This document shows, one piece after another, positions 16,787 through 26,357 of a DNA stretch of 64,000 nt. The stretch is from the NCBI GenBank assembly GCA_024232355.1, contig JAAEPW010000674.1, forward strand, positions 1-64,000, written 5' to 3'. The DNA comes from Chloroflexota bacterium. GTDB taxonomy: Bacteria; Chloroflexota; Anaerolineae; B4-G1. Positions within the stretch are counted from its first letter, which is position 1. Every line of letters starts with the position of its first letter. The notes beneath the pieces are model-generated. The model ran no database searches and was not told the DNA's origin. It saw only the letters and a list, made by a program, of their open reading frames with translations. A program made the translations under genes and the position numbers.

Positions 16787-18286
16787 TCAATTCTCCTTGG
16801 GTTCCGCCCGAGACAGGTTCTTGACCGCTAACCGTACTGCAACACAAGTCCCGGCTTGTGGCTCCGAGTTCAGATGAAATTCTGCGCCAATCGCCTCGGC
16901 CCGTTCACGCATTGTGCTCAATCCAAAGTGCGGTTGGTGATTGGACAGCACATCATCTGGGGTGAATCCTAACCCATCGTCGCTGACCGTCAATTCTAGA
17001 ATTCCGTCGTCAATCTGCAGGCTGACTCCAATACTGCTAGCCGAGGCATGCTTGCGAACATTGGTCAACGATTCCTGAACAATACGCAGCAGTTGCAAGT
17101 CGGTATCGGCTGTCAGTGAAAGGTTTGCAATTTTTGGGGCAAGGGCAAGTTCTACTGGCAGACCGCTGAGCCGGCTGAACTGGGCGATATAGTCTTTGAG
17201 CGTGATCGCCAGGTTAGCTCCGTCGTCTTCTGCCGTTTTTAGGTCAACGATCGCCTCGCGCACGTCAACGAACAGCTCGCGGGATGCTTCTTCGAGTTGA
17301 TACAGGTTCTGATCAGCGGCCTCTAGCTGGTGATTCTTGAGCATCAGTCGCACAGCCATTGCCTTGGTGTTGACGTATCCGAGAAGCTGGGCCAGCCCGT
17401 CGTGCAGTTCGCGCGCAATGCGCTCCCGCTCCTCGGCGATGGCACGCTGTCGCAATTTGTCGCGTTCCTCCTGCTCGTGGACATGGCGCTCGCGTTCGTC
17501 CGCCATACGATTAAAGACATCGACCAATTCGCCTAGCTCATCGGTGGAGCTAGGTGTTACCGGCAGTCGAGTGCTGAAATCACCGGCGGCAAACTTGGCC
17601 AAGGGATGACGAAATGCCTCCACTCGCTGTACCACCAGCCAATGAACCAGCAAATACAGACCAAGAGTTACCAGTACTGTGCTTCCGAGCGAGATTGTCA
17701 GATCAAGCCGAAGGTTATTGCGAAGATGTTCCTCAATATCAACGACCGATACATCGGCCAGCAACACGCCGAGATGAGAGGTGTCTTGTGCGTGGCAGCC
17801 AATACAATCTGGCTCGTTGGAAATCGGCGTAGAAATCCGCAGTACGTCATCCGAGGCGGAGAACCAAACCGTGCGCGGTGGAGATTCTGTTGTAGATTGA
17901 TGGCATTCTATGCACCCTGGGTCATCGAGCTGCCAGACCTTGCCCACTTGCTCACCACGACTATCTGCCTTTACCTCTCCGGTGAGGTTCACAATCTGTA
18001 CTCGCTGGACGGTATCCATATTGCCCACATCGCTCAAGACCTGAGCGAGCATCTCGGGATCATTGGTCAACATGGCATGGTGTAAGCTGCCTACCATAAC
18101 CTCGCCCAACTGCATCACAGTCAGCCGCATCTGGTCTTCCAGCAATCGACGCTCGCGCTGGTAGCGCATCAGGGACAACGAGACCAATACCAACAGGATC
18201 GGCAACGCGACGCCCAAAGTGACTCGGGCGCGCAGACTCATCCTAAAGAATTTCAAGCGAAAACGAGGTTGTGACTCGTAACTCAT
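16787..18286 (-). CDS. Histidine kinase with two c-type haem motifs in its sensor domain
   Basis: A 499-residue NarX/LiaS-type kinase. Membrane helix 1 is at about 22-41 and helix 2 at about 196-220. The extracytoplasmic sensor domain between them carries CIECH (125-129) and CIGCH (161-165), two covalent haem sites. HAMP (about 222-275), then a HisKA_3 dimerisation domain with phospho-His295 (ARELHDGLAQ), then HATPase_c (VQESLTNVRKHA, SDDGLGF, FGLSTMRERA) complete the kinase. The haems suggest sensing of redox state or a diatomic gas such as NO or CO (inference; c-haem sensor kinases are known in Geobacter). It forms an operon with the response regulator 4 bases downstream. No strong ribosome site was seen at 18286, so the start could move slightly. 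Confidence 0.93.
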   Translation of the reverse strand: MSYESQPRFRLKFFRMSLRARVTLGVALPILLVLVSLSLMRYQRERRLLEDQMRLTVMQLGEVMVGSLHHAMLTNDPEMLAQVLSDVGNMDTVQRVQIVNLTGEVKADSRGEQVGKVWQLDDPGCIECHQSTTESPPRTVWFSASDDVLRISTPISNEPDCIGCHAQDTSHLGVLLADVSVVDIEEHLRNNLRLDLTISLGSTVLVTLGLYLLVHWLVVQRVEAFRHPLAKFAAGDFSTRLPVTPSSTDELGELVDVFNRMADERERHVHEQEERDKLRQRAIAEERERIARELHDGLAQLLGYVNTKAMAVRLMLKNHQLEAADQNLYQLEEASRELFVDVREAIVDLKTAEDDGANLAITLKDYIAQFSRLSGLPVELALAPKIANLSLTADTDLQLLRIVQESLTNVRKHASASSIGVSLQIDDGILELTVSDDGLGFTPDDVLSNHQPHFGLSTMRERAEAIGAEFHLNSEPQAGTCVAVRLAVKNLSRAEPKEN

Positions 18287-18329
18287 ACTAACTTGGACAG
18301 CATTTGGGAACGTTGTTTCCGAACAACGC

Positions 18330-20651
18330 CTAATCCGGGGGCAGTTTGGCGAAAAAGTCTTGGAGGGACTTTGTTACCTTGTAAGCGAATTGTCCCAGAT
18401 CGTCGTCAGAACGGACCGACACTTGCGCCTGCTGTTCCATTGCCTCCTCTGCCATCTTGTGCTCGGTGATGTCTTGCGTAGACTTTATAATGCCCTGAAA
18501 AGAGCCATCCGCTCCCCATAATGGTGATGTAACAATCTCGACAATTTGCTGTTCCCCATTTGGTAAATAGTGTTCGTGTATCACCGTGACCGGCTGGCCC
18601 GACTCGCGTACTCGTTCCAGCGGGCAAGGAAACTCTGCCTCGTCGCAAGGTGTCTCGCGCTGGTGAGAGATTTGATAGCAAAACAAGGGTCTTGATTCAT
18701 CAATGTCTTTGACCCAAATCTCGCGTGCAGCTCGATTCATCAACTTTACCAAATAATCCACACCGACTACTATGATCGGTCTTGTTATGCCATCAATGAT
18801 TGATTGCTGAAATGTGTGTACTGCCTCTAGCGTTCCCTCCGTTTGCTTGCGCTCGGTAATATCGCGAAAGATGGCCTGTATTGCTGGCTCACCTTTGTGG
18901 GTAAAGGGAATTGCCGTTACCTCCACATCGACAGATGTCCCATCGAGTCGGACAAATCTCTGCTCAATAGGGGGCGCTTTGATTCCTTTTTCTCTCATCT
19001 GGCGATATCGTTCCCTGACAATTCCCTGATTTTCAGGGGGCACAAAATCCCACACCGATTTTCCGACGAGTTGTTCAGGGTTTTCCGCGCCAAAGAGTTT
19101 TGCCCCAGCAGGGTTCATAAAGACGATCTCGTCTTTGTTTTGAACGGCGATCGCATCGGGAAACAGTTCCACGAGTTGGCGGTACTGCTCCCGAGATTCC
19201 CGCAGTGCTTCTTCCATCTGCTTACGTTCGGTGATGTCCATAGCGATTGACAGCCGAACGATACGGCCATCCACCCACCGGATAGCCTGGTTCTGAATTT
19301 GGTACCAGTGGCCGGTAACGGTGTTCTGGTTCTCCCAAGTGTATACACCACTCGACTCGTCACTGGCAGTGAGCAAATTGTCGTTTGTGCAGAAATCACA
19401 TGGGCCAGATTGACCGGCCTGCAAAACCTGCCAGCAAGTTTTCCCCACCACATCACCCCAAAGGTTTCGGGAATATTCATTTGCAAACAGAACCTCATAG
19501 GTCTCCATGTCTGCAACGTAAATGATCGCATCCAAACTATCCCAAACTGTGAGAAGTCTTTTGTGAGATTCCATCACTTCTCCGGCCTTGATCTCGACCT
19601 GTTTCTCCAGAGACTTGCTGGTGCGATAAGATATGGCTAATGCATAAAAAGAACCAAAAAGGATAATCAAGATGCTCAATCCCACCACCAGCAGTTGTTG
19701 GAAATAAGCTGATCGGATCAACTGTCGAGCGTTCTCTTTGGGCGCCCATACCCCGATTGACCATAACTCGTTTTCAAGGCGGATTGGCGCATAGGCGATG
19801 AGTTTTTCTTCTTCTCTGTCCCGGACATGTTCCCCGGTAGATTCATCGAATTCATAGTAGGCGTATTCCGCGACTCCAAAGTTCCCGGCACTCATCTCTT
19901 CCACCGTTTGGTGAAACGTTGGGAATTCCTCACTTGCTTCCAACATGTTTTGGCCAAAGAGTGACTGGTCGGGCATCCAAAGCACGGTATATTCGTCGTC
20001 AATCAGGAGCGTGTGCCCTCTTTCGGAAGATTGGATAGGGGCAACGAATCTCTGGGTGATGGTGTCTAACCTGAGAGTACAAAGAACCACACCCGCAAAT
20101 TGGCCTGATGGAGAAGGGTAATCCTCATCGGCGGTGTTTTCAAACATGGGCACGGCGACTAGGACACCTTTCTGACCAACATCGACACCTTTGAACTCGA
20201 TGAATTCGATGACATAGGTGTCACTGGACGTCATCTCTTTGACTTGTTGATAATACGCTCGCCACGAGAAATCGACGCCTTCAATCTGAGGGGCTGTCAC
20301 GTTGTATTTTAGGATGCCGTCCGCGTCCAATATCCCAATATCGTTCACGTCCCACTGTTCCAGCTCGTGAAACATGTATTGAATTTCCCGCCTGGTTGGA
20401 GTTTCATCCAAGTGCTGGATCTCTGGCAGTCTTGCTAACGCCCTCATATCCCCCGCCAGGTTCTCAAAATACAACTCGATCCCGCCGGTAGCTTCTTTTG
20501 CCAGAACGAGTTGCCGCTGGTTAAACTCGTCAAAAGTGGCTTTTTCTGTGGCTCTGAAGGATTGATTCCCTAACACTAGAATAACAACCACCAGCAGGAG
20601 AGTTATGACAATGATAGTCAATGACCCTCCCAGGGGATTTTTGTTCTTCAT
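18330..20651 (-). CDS. dCache/triple-PAS membrane sensor protein without an output domain
   Basis: A 773-residue protein. Helix 1 is at about 9-28, an extracytoplasmic double-Cache sensor spans about 30-315, and helix 2 is at about 330-350. Three PAS domains follow (about 375-480, 485-605, 612-730), each ending in a DITERK/DITEHK linker. PAS1 holds a GPCDFC motif and PAS3 a Cys-rich CDEAEFPC segment, which could bind metal or sense redox. The protein stops about 40 residues after the last PAS, with no HisKA, HATPase, GGDEF or methyl-accepting region. GGAGA before the ATG at 20651 supports the start. It lies 44 bases upstream of the haem-sensor kinase and may feed it a second signal. A frameshift loss of a kinase is unlikely, since another intact gene follows. 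Confidence 0.85.
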   Translation of the reverse strand: MKNKNPLGGSLTIIVITLLLVVVILVLGNQSFRATEKATFDEFNQRQLVLAKEATGGIELYFENLAGDMRALARLPEIQHLDETPTRREIQYMFHELEQWDVNDIGILDADGILKYNVTAPQIEGVDFSWRAYYQQVKEMTSSDTYVIEFIEFKGVDVGQKGVLVAVPMFENTADEDYPSPSGQFAGVVLCTLRLDTITQRFVAPIQSSERGHTLLIDDEYTVLWMPDQSLFGQNMLEASEEFPTFHQTVEEMSAGNFGVAEYAYYEFDESTGEHVRDREEEKLIAYAPIRLENELWSIGVWAPKENARQLIRSAYFQQLLVVGLSILIILFGSFYALAISYRTSKSLEKQVEIKAGEVMESHKRLLTVWDSLDAIIYVADMETYEVLFANEYSRNLWGDVVGKTCWQVLQAGQSGPCDFCTNDNLLTASDESSGVYTWENQNTVTGHWYQIQNQAIRWVDGRIVRLSIAMDITERKQMEEALRESREQYRQLVELFPDAIAVQNKDEIVFMNPAGAKLFGAENPEQLVGKSVWDFVPPENQGIVRERYRQMREKGIKAPPIEQRFVRLDGTSVDVEVTAIPFTHKGEPAIQAIFRDITERKQTEGTLEAVHTFQQSIIDGITRPIIVVGVDYLVKLMNRAAREIWVKDIDESRPLFCYQISHQRETPCDEAEFPCPLERVRESGQPVTVIHEHYLPNGEQQIVEIVTSPLWGADGSFQGIIKSTQDITEHKMAEEAMEQQAQVSVRSDDDLGQFAYKVTKSLQDFFAKLPPD

Positions 20652-20702
20652 CTCGCGTCTCCTCTACACGCCCACGATTGGTTAGTTACAGAGTAAAAAC
20701 AT

Positions 20703-20785
20703 AGTAGATCACGATATGATCCCGCTGAAAGATCATGTGGTCCAGATGCGGACTTTCCGCTCATGGCCGCGAATCGTGATCTACT
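20703..20785. repeat. Widely spaced 13-bp inverted repeat upstream of the PAS sensor
   Basis: AGTAGATCACGAT (20703-20715) is exactly inverted at 20773-20785, 57 bases apart. It lies about 50 bases upstream of the PAS sensor start on the minus strand. It could be an operator pair or an RNA stem. Nothing else was seen in the 383-bp stretch 20652-21034 besides the hemL terminator. Confidence 0.45.
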
Positions 20786-20973
20786 GATATTGTTATCGTA
20801 GCACATTGTTGTCGACATAGCGTTAAGAAAATATGAGATTTCGATTGGAATCTCCGAGGTCCCTCATGATTACTGCTATTTCTCCTGGCTGCTGGGCATT
20901 ATAGCATGTGGCAAGGTTAACTGTCAAATCGCAAGATTGTCCAAGGATGTGAACCAGTGCATCATCCTGGTGC

Positions 20974-21003
20974 AAAAAGCGGCCCGACGATCAGTCGGGC
21001 CGC
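20974..21003 (-). terminator. Rho-independent terminator of the haem operon
   Basis: A 10-bp GC-rich stem (20994-21003 with 20979-20988, GCGGCCCGAC) around a 5-base loop is followed on the minus strand by five U. It lies 32 bases past the hemL stop, marking the end of the haem operon. Confidence 0.9.
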
Positions 21004-21034
21004 ACTATTACAAAGAAACCTTGACAACGACGTC

Positions 21035-22315
21035 TTACAAACAGATACGAAACGCCTCCGCAGCCGCATCCACAGTGCGCTCAATGTCTTTATCCGAATG
21101 TGCCAGAGACATGAATCCAGCCTCGAACTGAGATGGGGCCAGATACACTCCTCGCTCCAGCATAGCTTGGAAGAAACGCCCAAATCGGGCCGTGTCGGCG
21201 GTCTTGGCGCTGGCGTAATCGGTCACCGGGTTGGGTGAGAAGAAAGCGCAAAACATTGTCCCCACACGGGTTTGAAAGATCGGCACGCCGGCCTTTCGAG
21301 CAGCATCTCCGATCCCGTCGGCCAGTTTCGCTGCCTTTTGCTCCACATCCTCGAAATTATCCCGCAGCACCTTGAGTGTCTCGATACCGGCCGTCATCGC
21401 CAGCGGGTTGCCGGAAAGCGTGCCCGCCTGGTACATTGGGCCGGCCGGGGCAACCGTTTTCATAATCTCTGCCTTGCCTGCATAGGCCCCCACGGGCAGC
21501 CCCCCACCGATGACCTTGCCCAGCGTGGTCAGGTCGGGTTCGATTCCATAATAGTCCTGCGCCCCGCCATAGGCCACGCGGAATCCGGTCATCACCTCGT
21601 CAAAGACGAGCAAAGCGCCGTTCTCCTGGGTGATCCGTCGCAGCCCCTCCAGAAAACCGGGCTCGGGCGGAACCACGCCCATATTCCCTCCCACTGGCTC
21701 GATGATGACGGCAGCGATCTGGCCTGGGTGCGCGGTGAACAACTCTTCCAATGCATCCAGGTCATTGTAGGAAACTGTGAGAGTATCTTGGGCTGTGCCA
21801 GCCGGAACGCCGGGGCTATCTGGCAGGCCGAGGGTCGCCACGCCAGACCCAGCCTTGACCAGCAAAAAGTCGGGATGTCCGTGGTAACAGCCCACAAACT
21901 TGACGATCTTTTCCCGATCGGTGTAGGCCCGCGCCAGGCGCAGGGCACTCATCGTGGCCTCGGTGCCCGAGTTGACAAAGCGCACCATCTCGACGTTTGG
22001 CATCGCCTCGATCACCAACTCGGCCAGTTCGGTCTCTAGGGCCGTGGGAGCGCCGTAACTGGTCCCCCGATCCACTGCTCGTTTCAGCGCCTCGGCTACC
22101 TGGGGATGAGCGTGCCCCAGGATCAGTGGTCCCCATGAGAGCACATAGTCAATGTACCGGTTCCCGTCCGCGTCGAACAAATACGGCCCCTCACCCCGCT
22201 CGATAAAGAGCGGCTGCCCGCCCACGGCCCGGAAAGCGCGGACGGGGCTGTTGACGCCACCGGGAATGACCTCGTTCGCGGCGGCAAAGAGTTCTACTGA
22301 ACGCTGGATACTCAT
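21035..22315 (-). CDS. hemL: Glutamate-1-semialdehyde 2,1-aminomutase
   Basis: A 426-residue PLP enzyme that converts glutamate-1-semialdehyde to 5-aminolevulinate, the second step of C5-pathway haem synthesis. Family marks are [15 protein letters not shown] at the start, [29 protein letters not shown], and [16 protein letters not shown] followed by [16 protein letters not shown], in which the Lys is the PLP-binding residue. GGAGGAGGA before ATG 22315 fixes the start. It is the last gene of the haem operon and is followed by a terminator. Confidence 0.97.
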   Translation of the reverse strand: MSIQRSVELFAAANEVIPGGVNSPVRAFRAVGGQPLFIERGEGPYLFDADGNRYIDYVLSWGPLILGHAHPQVAEALKRAVDRGTSYGAPTALETELAELVIEAMPNVEMVRFVNSGTEATMSALRLARAYTDREKIVKFVGCYHGHPDFLLVKAGSGVATLGLPDSPGVPAGTAQDTLTVSYNDLDALEELFTAHPGQIAAVIIEPVGGNMGVVPPEPGFLEGLRRITQENGALLVFDEVMTGFRVAYGGAQDYYGIEPDLTTLGKVIGGGLPVGAYAGKAEIMKTVAPAGPMYQAGTLSGNPLAMTAGIETLKVLRDNFEDVEQKAAKLADGIGDAARKAGVPIFQTRVGTMFCAFFSPNPVTDYASAKTADTARFGRFFQAMLERGVYLAPSQFEAGFMSLAHSDKDIERTVDAAAEAFRICL

Positions 22316-22342
22316 AATTGTTCCTCCTCCCTGTATGTGATT

Positions 22343-23326
22343 TCAATCCACGAAATATCGGACCCGCTCTTTTTTGTACTCTTTCAGACTGTAAAGAATA
22401 AAGTGCTCGACGGGGCCGATAGCTTGATGAATGCGACGAACGACTTCTTCCGTCTCTTCTTTTTTCTGACCGTGTACCATGGTGAACAGCGTGTAGGGCC
22501 AATCAGGTGGACAAGCTGGACGTTGATAACAATGGCTCACTTGAGGAAAAGTGGCGGCAGTTTTCCCGGCCTCGACAATGTGATCCTCCGGCACAACCCA
22601 GCAAGCCATACCGTTGGCCGTAAAGCCGACCCGCCGGTGCCGCAGCACCGCCCCGAAACGACGCATCACCCCACGCTGGCCCAACTCTTGAACTTGAGCC
22701 AACAACTCTTTCTCCGTGACCCCTAACCGGTCGGCTGCCTCCCAGAAAGGACGCTCTACCAATGGCAAATGCCCCTGGAGTGCCCGCACCAGATCCTGCT
22801 CAAAAGGAGAAAGAGCAACCGAGTCATCAGGCGAAGAAAGCTGTCGAGTAATCCGATCTCGGGGGCGGTTGCCCGAAAGATCAAAGCGAACACCGATCTT
22901 AAAGGTGCGGGTGGCAGGCAGGTTCAAATAGCCGTCTACCTGGCACTCGTCGGCCAGGCGGGCAATCTCTCCTTCCACATCTTGTTCAGCAGGCATCGTG
23001 AGAGTGAACCAGAGATTATAGGCGTGGGCGCGAGAATAATTATGACTGACGCCAGAGCGGGCACTCACTCGCCCGGCCACCTCGTCGAGCCGATCAGGTT
23101 CTACACAAAAGGCCGCTAACGTGCTGCGATAGCCCAGGCGGCGAGAATCAAATATGGGGCCGATCTGGCGGATAATGCCCTCGTCCTTCATCCGCCGGAT
23201 GCGGGTCAGTACATCTTTCTCTTCCAATCCCACATGCTGGCCCAAGATGGCAAAGGGGGCCAGCGACAGCGGAAAGCTATGCTGCAAGAGATCCGCGAGT
23301 TGACGGTCAACAGTATCCAAAACCAT
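22343..23326 (-). CDS. Fused siroheme decarboxylase (AhbA-AhbB, NirDL-like)
   Basis: A 327-residue protein made of two Lrp/AsnC-like halves. The first (1 to about 160) has the HNYSRAHAYNLWFTL motif of the AhbA/NirD type; the second (about 170-327) has SHCYQRPACPPDWPYTLFTM typical of AhbB/NirL. Usual single subunits are about 150-170 residues, so this is a fusion, as in NirDL. The reaction is decarboxylation of siroheme to 12,18-didecarboxysiroheme. Annotation as a transcription regulator would be a common error. The start at 23326 follows the upstream membrane-protein stop by 5 bases. The ahbC and ahbD genes in the same operon support this role. Confidence 0.93.
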   Translation of the reverse strand: MVLDTVDRQLADLLQHSFPLSLAPFAILGQHVGLEEKDVLTRIRRMKDEGIIRQIGPIFDSRRLGYRSTLAAFCVEPDRLDEVAGRVSARSGVSHNYSRAHAYNLWFTLTMPAEQDVEGEIARLADECQVDGYLNLPATRTFKIGVRFDLSGNRPRDRITRQLSSPDDSVALSPFEQDLVRALQGHLPLVERPFWEAADRLGVTEKELLAQVQELGQRGVMRRFGAVLRHRRVGFTANGMACWVVPEDHIVEAGKTAATFPQVSHCYQRPACPPDWPYTLFTMVHGQKKEETEEVVRRIHQAIGPVEHFILYSLKEYKKERVRYFVD

Positions 23327-23331
23327 CGCCT

Positions 23332-24036
23332 TTACTCGTCCTTGGCCTTTTGCATCGGCGTGGTAGCGCGGATGAAACCGATGAACATTAATATTGCGCC
23401 CAACAATTCACTCCAGTAGAGCGCGCCCGGTATCCCAAAACGGCTAAACGTGCCGCCAAAAGCGGGCAGCATTGCCCCGACGGCGATGAAAATATTACCA
23501 ATGGTGCGGTGCAGCAGGACACGCTTGCGCCAAAAGATCCACCCGGAATACAGAGCGCCGCCCACGAGCGTCACCGTGCCATACAAGTTAAAGAACGGCG
23601 TCAAGAGGCGCACGCCAGAGGTAACGATCGCGTGGCCGCTCAACTCACTGCCAGTGTGCTCGCTGGCAGTCATCAGGCTGGGGTCGAGCTGGGCGCCAAA
23701 GACACGGACCAGGCCATACAGCGAACCCAAGGCCAGAACTAGCATCAGTCCATTGGCCCATTTTCGGTTAGCCAACAGATAGACCGTGCCTTGCCCCAGC
23801 CAGGCGGCGACCAGGATCGCCCCGAACAGGTACCACAGTCGAAAGACCAGTGGATTCCAGCCCAAAGCTCCATAATACGCCTCGCAAAAACCGCCAGTCC
23901 CGTAGAACACCATCCCGATACCCCACAGCAGCAGATGCAGACCTTTGCGCGCCATATAGCGCCTGAGTACGAAAAAAGCAAAAATAAAGCTGACGATGAA
24001 AGAAGTAAAAGGTAGCAAGGTATTAATAACGCTCAC
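23332..24036 (-). CDS. Seven-helix membrane protein of unknown function in the haem operon
   Basis: A 234-residue integral membrane protein with about seven hydrophobic helices and short loops, starting from GTG 24036 with GGAGAT upstream. I recognise no conserved family. It sits between the small membrane gene and the ahbA-ahbB fusion, 5 bases from the latter, so it is part of the haem operon. Candidate roles are haem or intermediate handling, or assembly of the membrane-bound pathway, but no motif such as haem-binding His pairs stands out. Confidence 0.72.
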   Translation of the reverse strand: MSVINTLLPFTSFIVSFIFAFFVLRRYMARKGLHLLLWGIGMVFYGTGGFCEAYYGALGWNPLVFRLWYLFGAILVAAWLGQGTVYLLANRKWANGLMLVLALGSLYGLVRVFGAQLDPSLMTASEHTGSELSGHAIVTSGVRLLTPFFNLYGTVTLVGGALYSGWIFWRKRVLLHRTIGNIFIAVGAMLPAFGGTFSRFGIPGALYWSELLGAILMFIGFIRATTPMQKAKDE

Positions 24037-24048
24037 AGAAATATCTCC

Positions 24049-24228
24049 TTATCTCCCGCCGGGAAACAAACCGAGGGCCACACCAACAATGATCAACAAC
24101 AAAATGATGATGGCGATGCCAATGACGCCCAGGGCAATGGGTACAACTTTTTCATAAAAAGGCGGATATTGGCGCTTGGGCGATGGACGGCTGTTCTTAT
24201 CCTTGTCAGCCTTGATCTTATCAGGCAT
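24049..24228 (-). CDS. Small single-helix membrane protein in the haem operon
   Basis: A 59-residue protein: a basic N-terminus (MPDKIKADKDKNSRPS), then one helix (about residues 30-52, very rich in Ile, Leu and Val) and a short FPGGR tail. The start ATG 24228 has AGGGG upstream and overlaps the last 8 bases of the ahbD frame, typical of translational coupling. It may hold or recruit one of the cytosolic haem enzymes at the membrane. I do not recognise a family. Confidence 0.7.
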   Translation of the reverse strand: MPDKIKADKDKNSRPSPKRQYPPFYEKVVPIALGVIGIAIIILLLIIVGVALGLFPGGR

Positions 24229-25318
24229 AGTCTTGTCCCCTCTGATGCGGCTCGTACACGCAATAGGGCTCCTCGGCCAAATAGTTGCCAGTGATGCCAT
24301 AAGCCCGAGCGCGGCAGCCGCCACAACGGCGGGCAAAAGAGCAGACCCCGCACTTTCCTTCCAGGCGGCTCAGATCGCGCAAACTCGCAAAGACAGACGA
24401 TTCCTCATAGATGGTCTGAAAATCTTGCTCACGAATATCGCCAGCCTGCACCGGCAGATAGCCGCAAGGATAGACCCCGCCGCTGTGGGAGACAAAGCAA
24501 TAACCCATCCCGGCTAGGCACCCCCGGCTCATCCGATCTAGCCCTCCTGGATGCCCGCCTCCGCCACGCTTGCGCACCAGGTTGGGTGGAGCAACCGAGT
24601 CCTTCTGACGAGTGAGCACCATGCGCATAAATTGAGGGCCGCACGTCACCCGCAGTGGAATGGGAGAATCCTGCGCTGCATCGTACACCCAGTTCAGGAT
24701 CTCCTCGTAGGCTTGCGGCGTGATCTCGTCGTCCACTTTGCCGCGCCCGGTGGGAACCAACATAAAAACGTGCCATGCGACGGCTCCCAAGGAAACGACC
24801 AACTGGTGAGCCGCTTCCAGATCGTCCACGTTCTGGCGCATAACGGTGGTGTTGACCTGGAAAGGTATGCCTCCGTCTTGGCAAAAGCCCATCCCGCGCA
24901 CGGCTTTATCGAACGACCCTGATACCCCGCGGATTCCGTCGTGGCGCTCCGCGCAGGAACCATCTATGCTGACCGATACGCGCTTGATGCCCGATTCATG
25001 CATCCGTTGCACGATATGGGGAGTAATGAGCGTGCCGTTGGGAGAAATAGCCACCCGCAGCCCTTTCTCGGTGGCATAGGCAGCGATATCGAACACGTCG
25101 GGCCGCATCAAAGGCTCTCCCCCACTGATGATAAAAATTGGTTGGGAGAAAGCGGCGATCTGGTCGACCAACCGCATCATCTCGTCGGTGGTCAATTCGT
25201 CGGGTGACGGCGTCTCTTGGGCACTGGCCCGGCAGTGGCGGCAGACCAGATTGCAGGCGCGCGTCGACTCCCAAGCAATGACGCGCAGGGGTGGATTCTC
25301 TAGCGAATGTTGAGACAT
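24221..25318 (-). CDS. ahbD: Haem synthase AhbD, radical SAM (Fe-coproporphyrin III decarboxylase)
   Basis: A 365-residue radical SAM enzyme that decarboxylates Fe-coproporphyrin III to haem b, the last step of the siroheme route. The cluster motif CNLVCRHC (CX3CX2C) follows WESTRA near residue 20, and IISGGEPLMRPD follows. A SPASM-type C-terminus holds the second cluster: CLAGMGYC, CGYLP, CGVCSFARRCGGC and a final YCVYEP. The ATG at 25318 has GGAGG. The WESTRACNLVCRHCRA wording favours AhbD rather than AhbC, which is the separate gene downstream of cobA-hemD. It starts 5 bases after hemB stops. Confidence 0.92.
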   Translation of the reverse strand: MSQHSLENPPLRVIAWESTRACNLVCRHCRASAQETPSPDELTTDEMMRLVDQIAAFSQPIFIISGGEPLMRPDVFDIAAYATEKGLRVAISPNGTLITPHIVQRMHESGIKRVSVSIDGSCAERHDGIRGVSGSFDKAVRGMGFCQDGGIPFQVNTTVMRQNVDDLEAAHQLVVSLGAVAWHVFMLVPTGRGKVDDEITPQAYEEILNWVYDAAQDSPIPLRVTCGPQFMRMVLTRQKDSVAPPNLVRKRGGGGHPGGLDRMSRGCLAGMGYCFVSHSGGVYPCGYLPVQAGDIREQDFQTIYEESSVFASLRDLSRLEGKCGVCSFARRCGGCRARAYGITGNYLAEEPYCVYEPHQRGQDYA

Positions 25319-25322
25319 CGAA

Positions 25323-26357
25323 TTACCCTCCTGAAGCAAGCCAGCGGGCCGCATCTTTGGCCCAATATGTGAGGATCACGTCGGCACCAGCCCGCTTGAT
25401 GGCGACGAGGCTCTCTAGGGCCACGCGGCGCTCGTCAATCCAGCCCTTTTGGGCAGCGGCCTTGACCATGGCGTACTCACCACTGACGTTGTAGGCCGCT
25501 ATGGGATAGTCGACCGCATCCCGCACCATGCGGATAATATCCAGGTAGGGCAGTGCCGGTTTGACCATGATGATGTCGGCTCCCTCCTGAATGTCGAGCG
25601 CCACCTCTCGCAGCGCCTCGCGGGCGTTGGCCGGGTCCATCTGGTAACTGCTCCGGTCGCCAAAGCTCGGCGGTGACTCGGCAGCATCGCGAAAGGGACC
25701 GTAAAAGGCCGAGGCGTATTTGGCAGCATAGGAGAGGATGCTCACGTGAGCGTAGCCAGCCGCGTCCAACGCATCGCGGATCGCCTTGATCATCCCATCC
25801 AGCATCCCAGAGGGGGCTATCATATCGGCCCCGGCGCGGGCGTGGGAGACGGCCACTTGCCCCAGAATTTCTAGGCTCTCGTCATTGAGGATGTAGCCGT
25901 CCGGCAGTCCATCGCTTTCGGTGAACAGTTCGGGCGAACCACCCGCATCGCCCTTGATCAGCCCGCAGTGGCCGTGATCGGTGTACTCGCACAGGCAGAT
26001 GTCGGTGATGACCATCAAGTCGGGCACCGCCTCTTTGATCGCTCTTGCCGCCTGCTGGACGATCCCCTCGTCGGCAAAATTCTCCAATCCCACCGGGTCT
26101 TTTTCGGCCGGGATGCCAAAGAGGATCACTGCCGGGATGCCCAGACTGGCGATCTCCTCAGCCTCTTGCGCCAGCATGTCCAGCGACCAGTGATAGTTGC
26201 CGGGCATAGAGATGATCTCCCGCTTGATCTGCTCGCCGTGGACGACAAAAAGGGGATAGACGAAATCGGCCGGGGTGAGCACGGTCTCCCGCACCATCCG
26301 GCGGACGTTCTCGTTGATCCGCAGGCGGCGAGGACGATACACGGGAAAGTAACTCAT
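25323..26357 (-). CDS. hemB: Delta-aminolevulinic acid dehydratase (porphobilinogen synthase)
   Basis: A 344-residue enzyme joining two 5-aminolevulinates to porphobilinogen. The Cys-rich metal site [13 protein letters not shown] points to a Zn-using enzyme, and [13 protein letters not shown] holds one active-site Lys; the other lies in the [16 protein letters not shown] segment. Its ATG overlaps the ahbC stop by 4 bases, showing translational coupling. It sits between ahbC and ahbD, which keeps the HemC-HemD-HemB order seen in Firmicutes. Confidence 0.97.
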   Translation of the reverse strand: MSYFPVYRPRRLRINENVRRMVRETVLTPADFVYPLFVVHGEQIKREIISMPGNYHWSLDMLAQEAEEIASLGIPAVILFGIPAEKDPVGLENFADEGIVQQAARAIKEAVPDLMVITDICLCEYTDHGHCGLIKGDAGGSPELFTESDGLPDGYILNDESLEILGQVAVSHARAGADMIAPSGMLDGMIKAIRDALDAAGYAHVSILSYAAKYASAFYGPFRDAAESPPSFGDRSSYQMDPANAREALREVALDIQEGADIIMVKPALPYLDIIRMVRDAVDYPIAAYNVSGEYAMVKAAAQKGWIDERRVALESLVAIKRAGADVILTYWAKDAARWLASGG

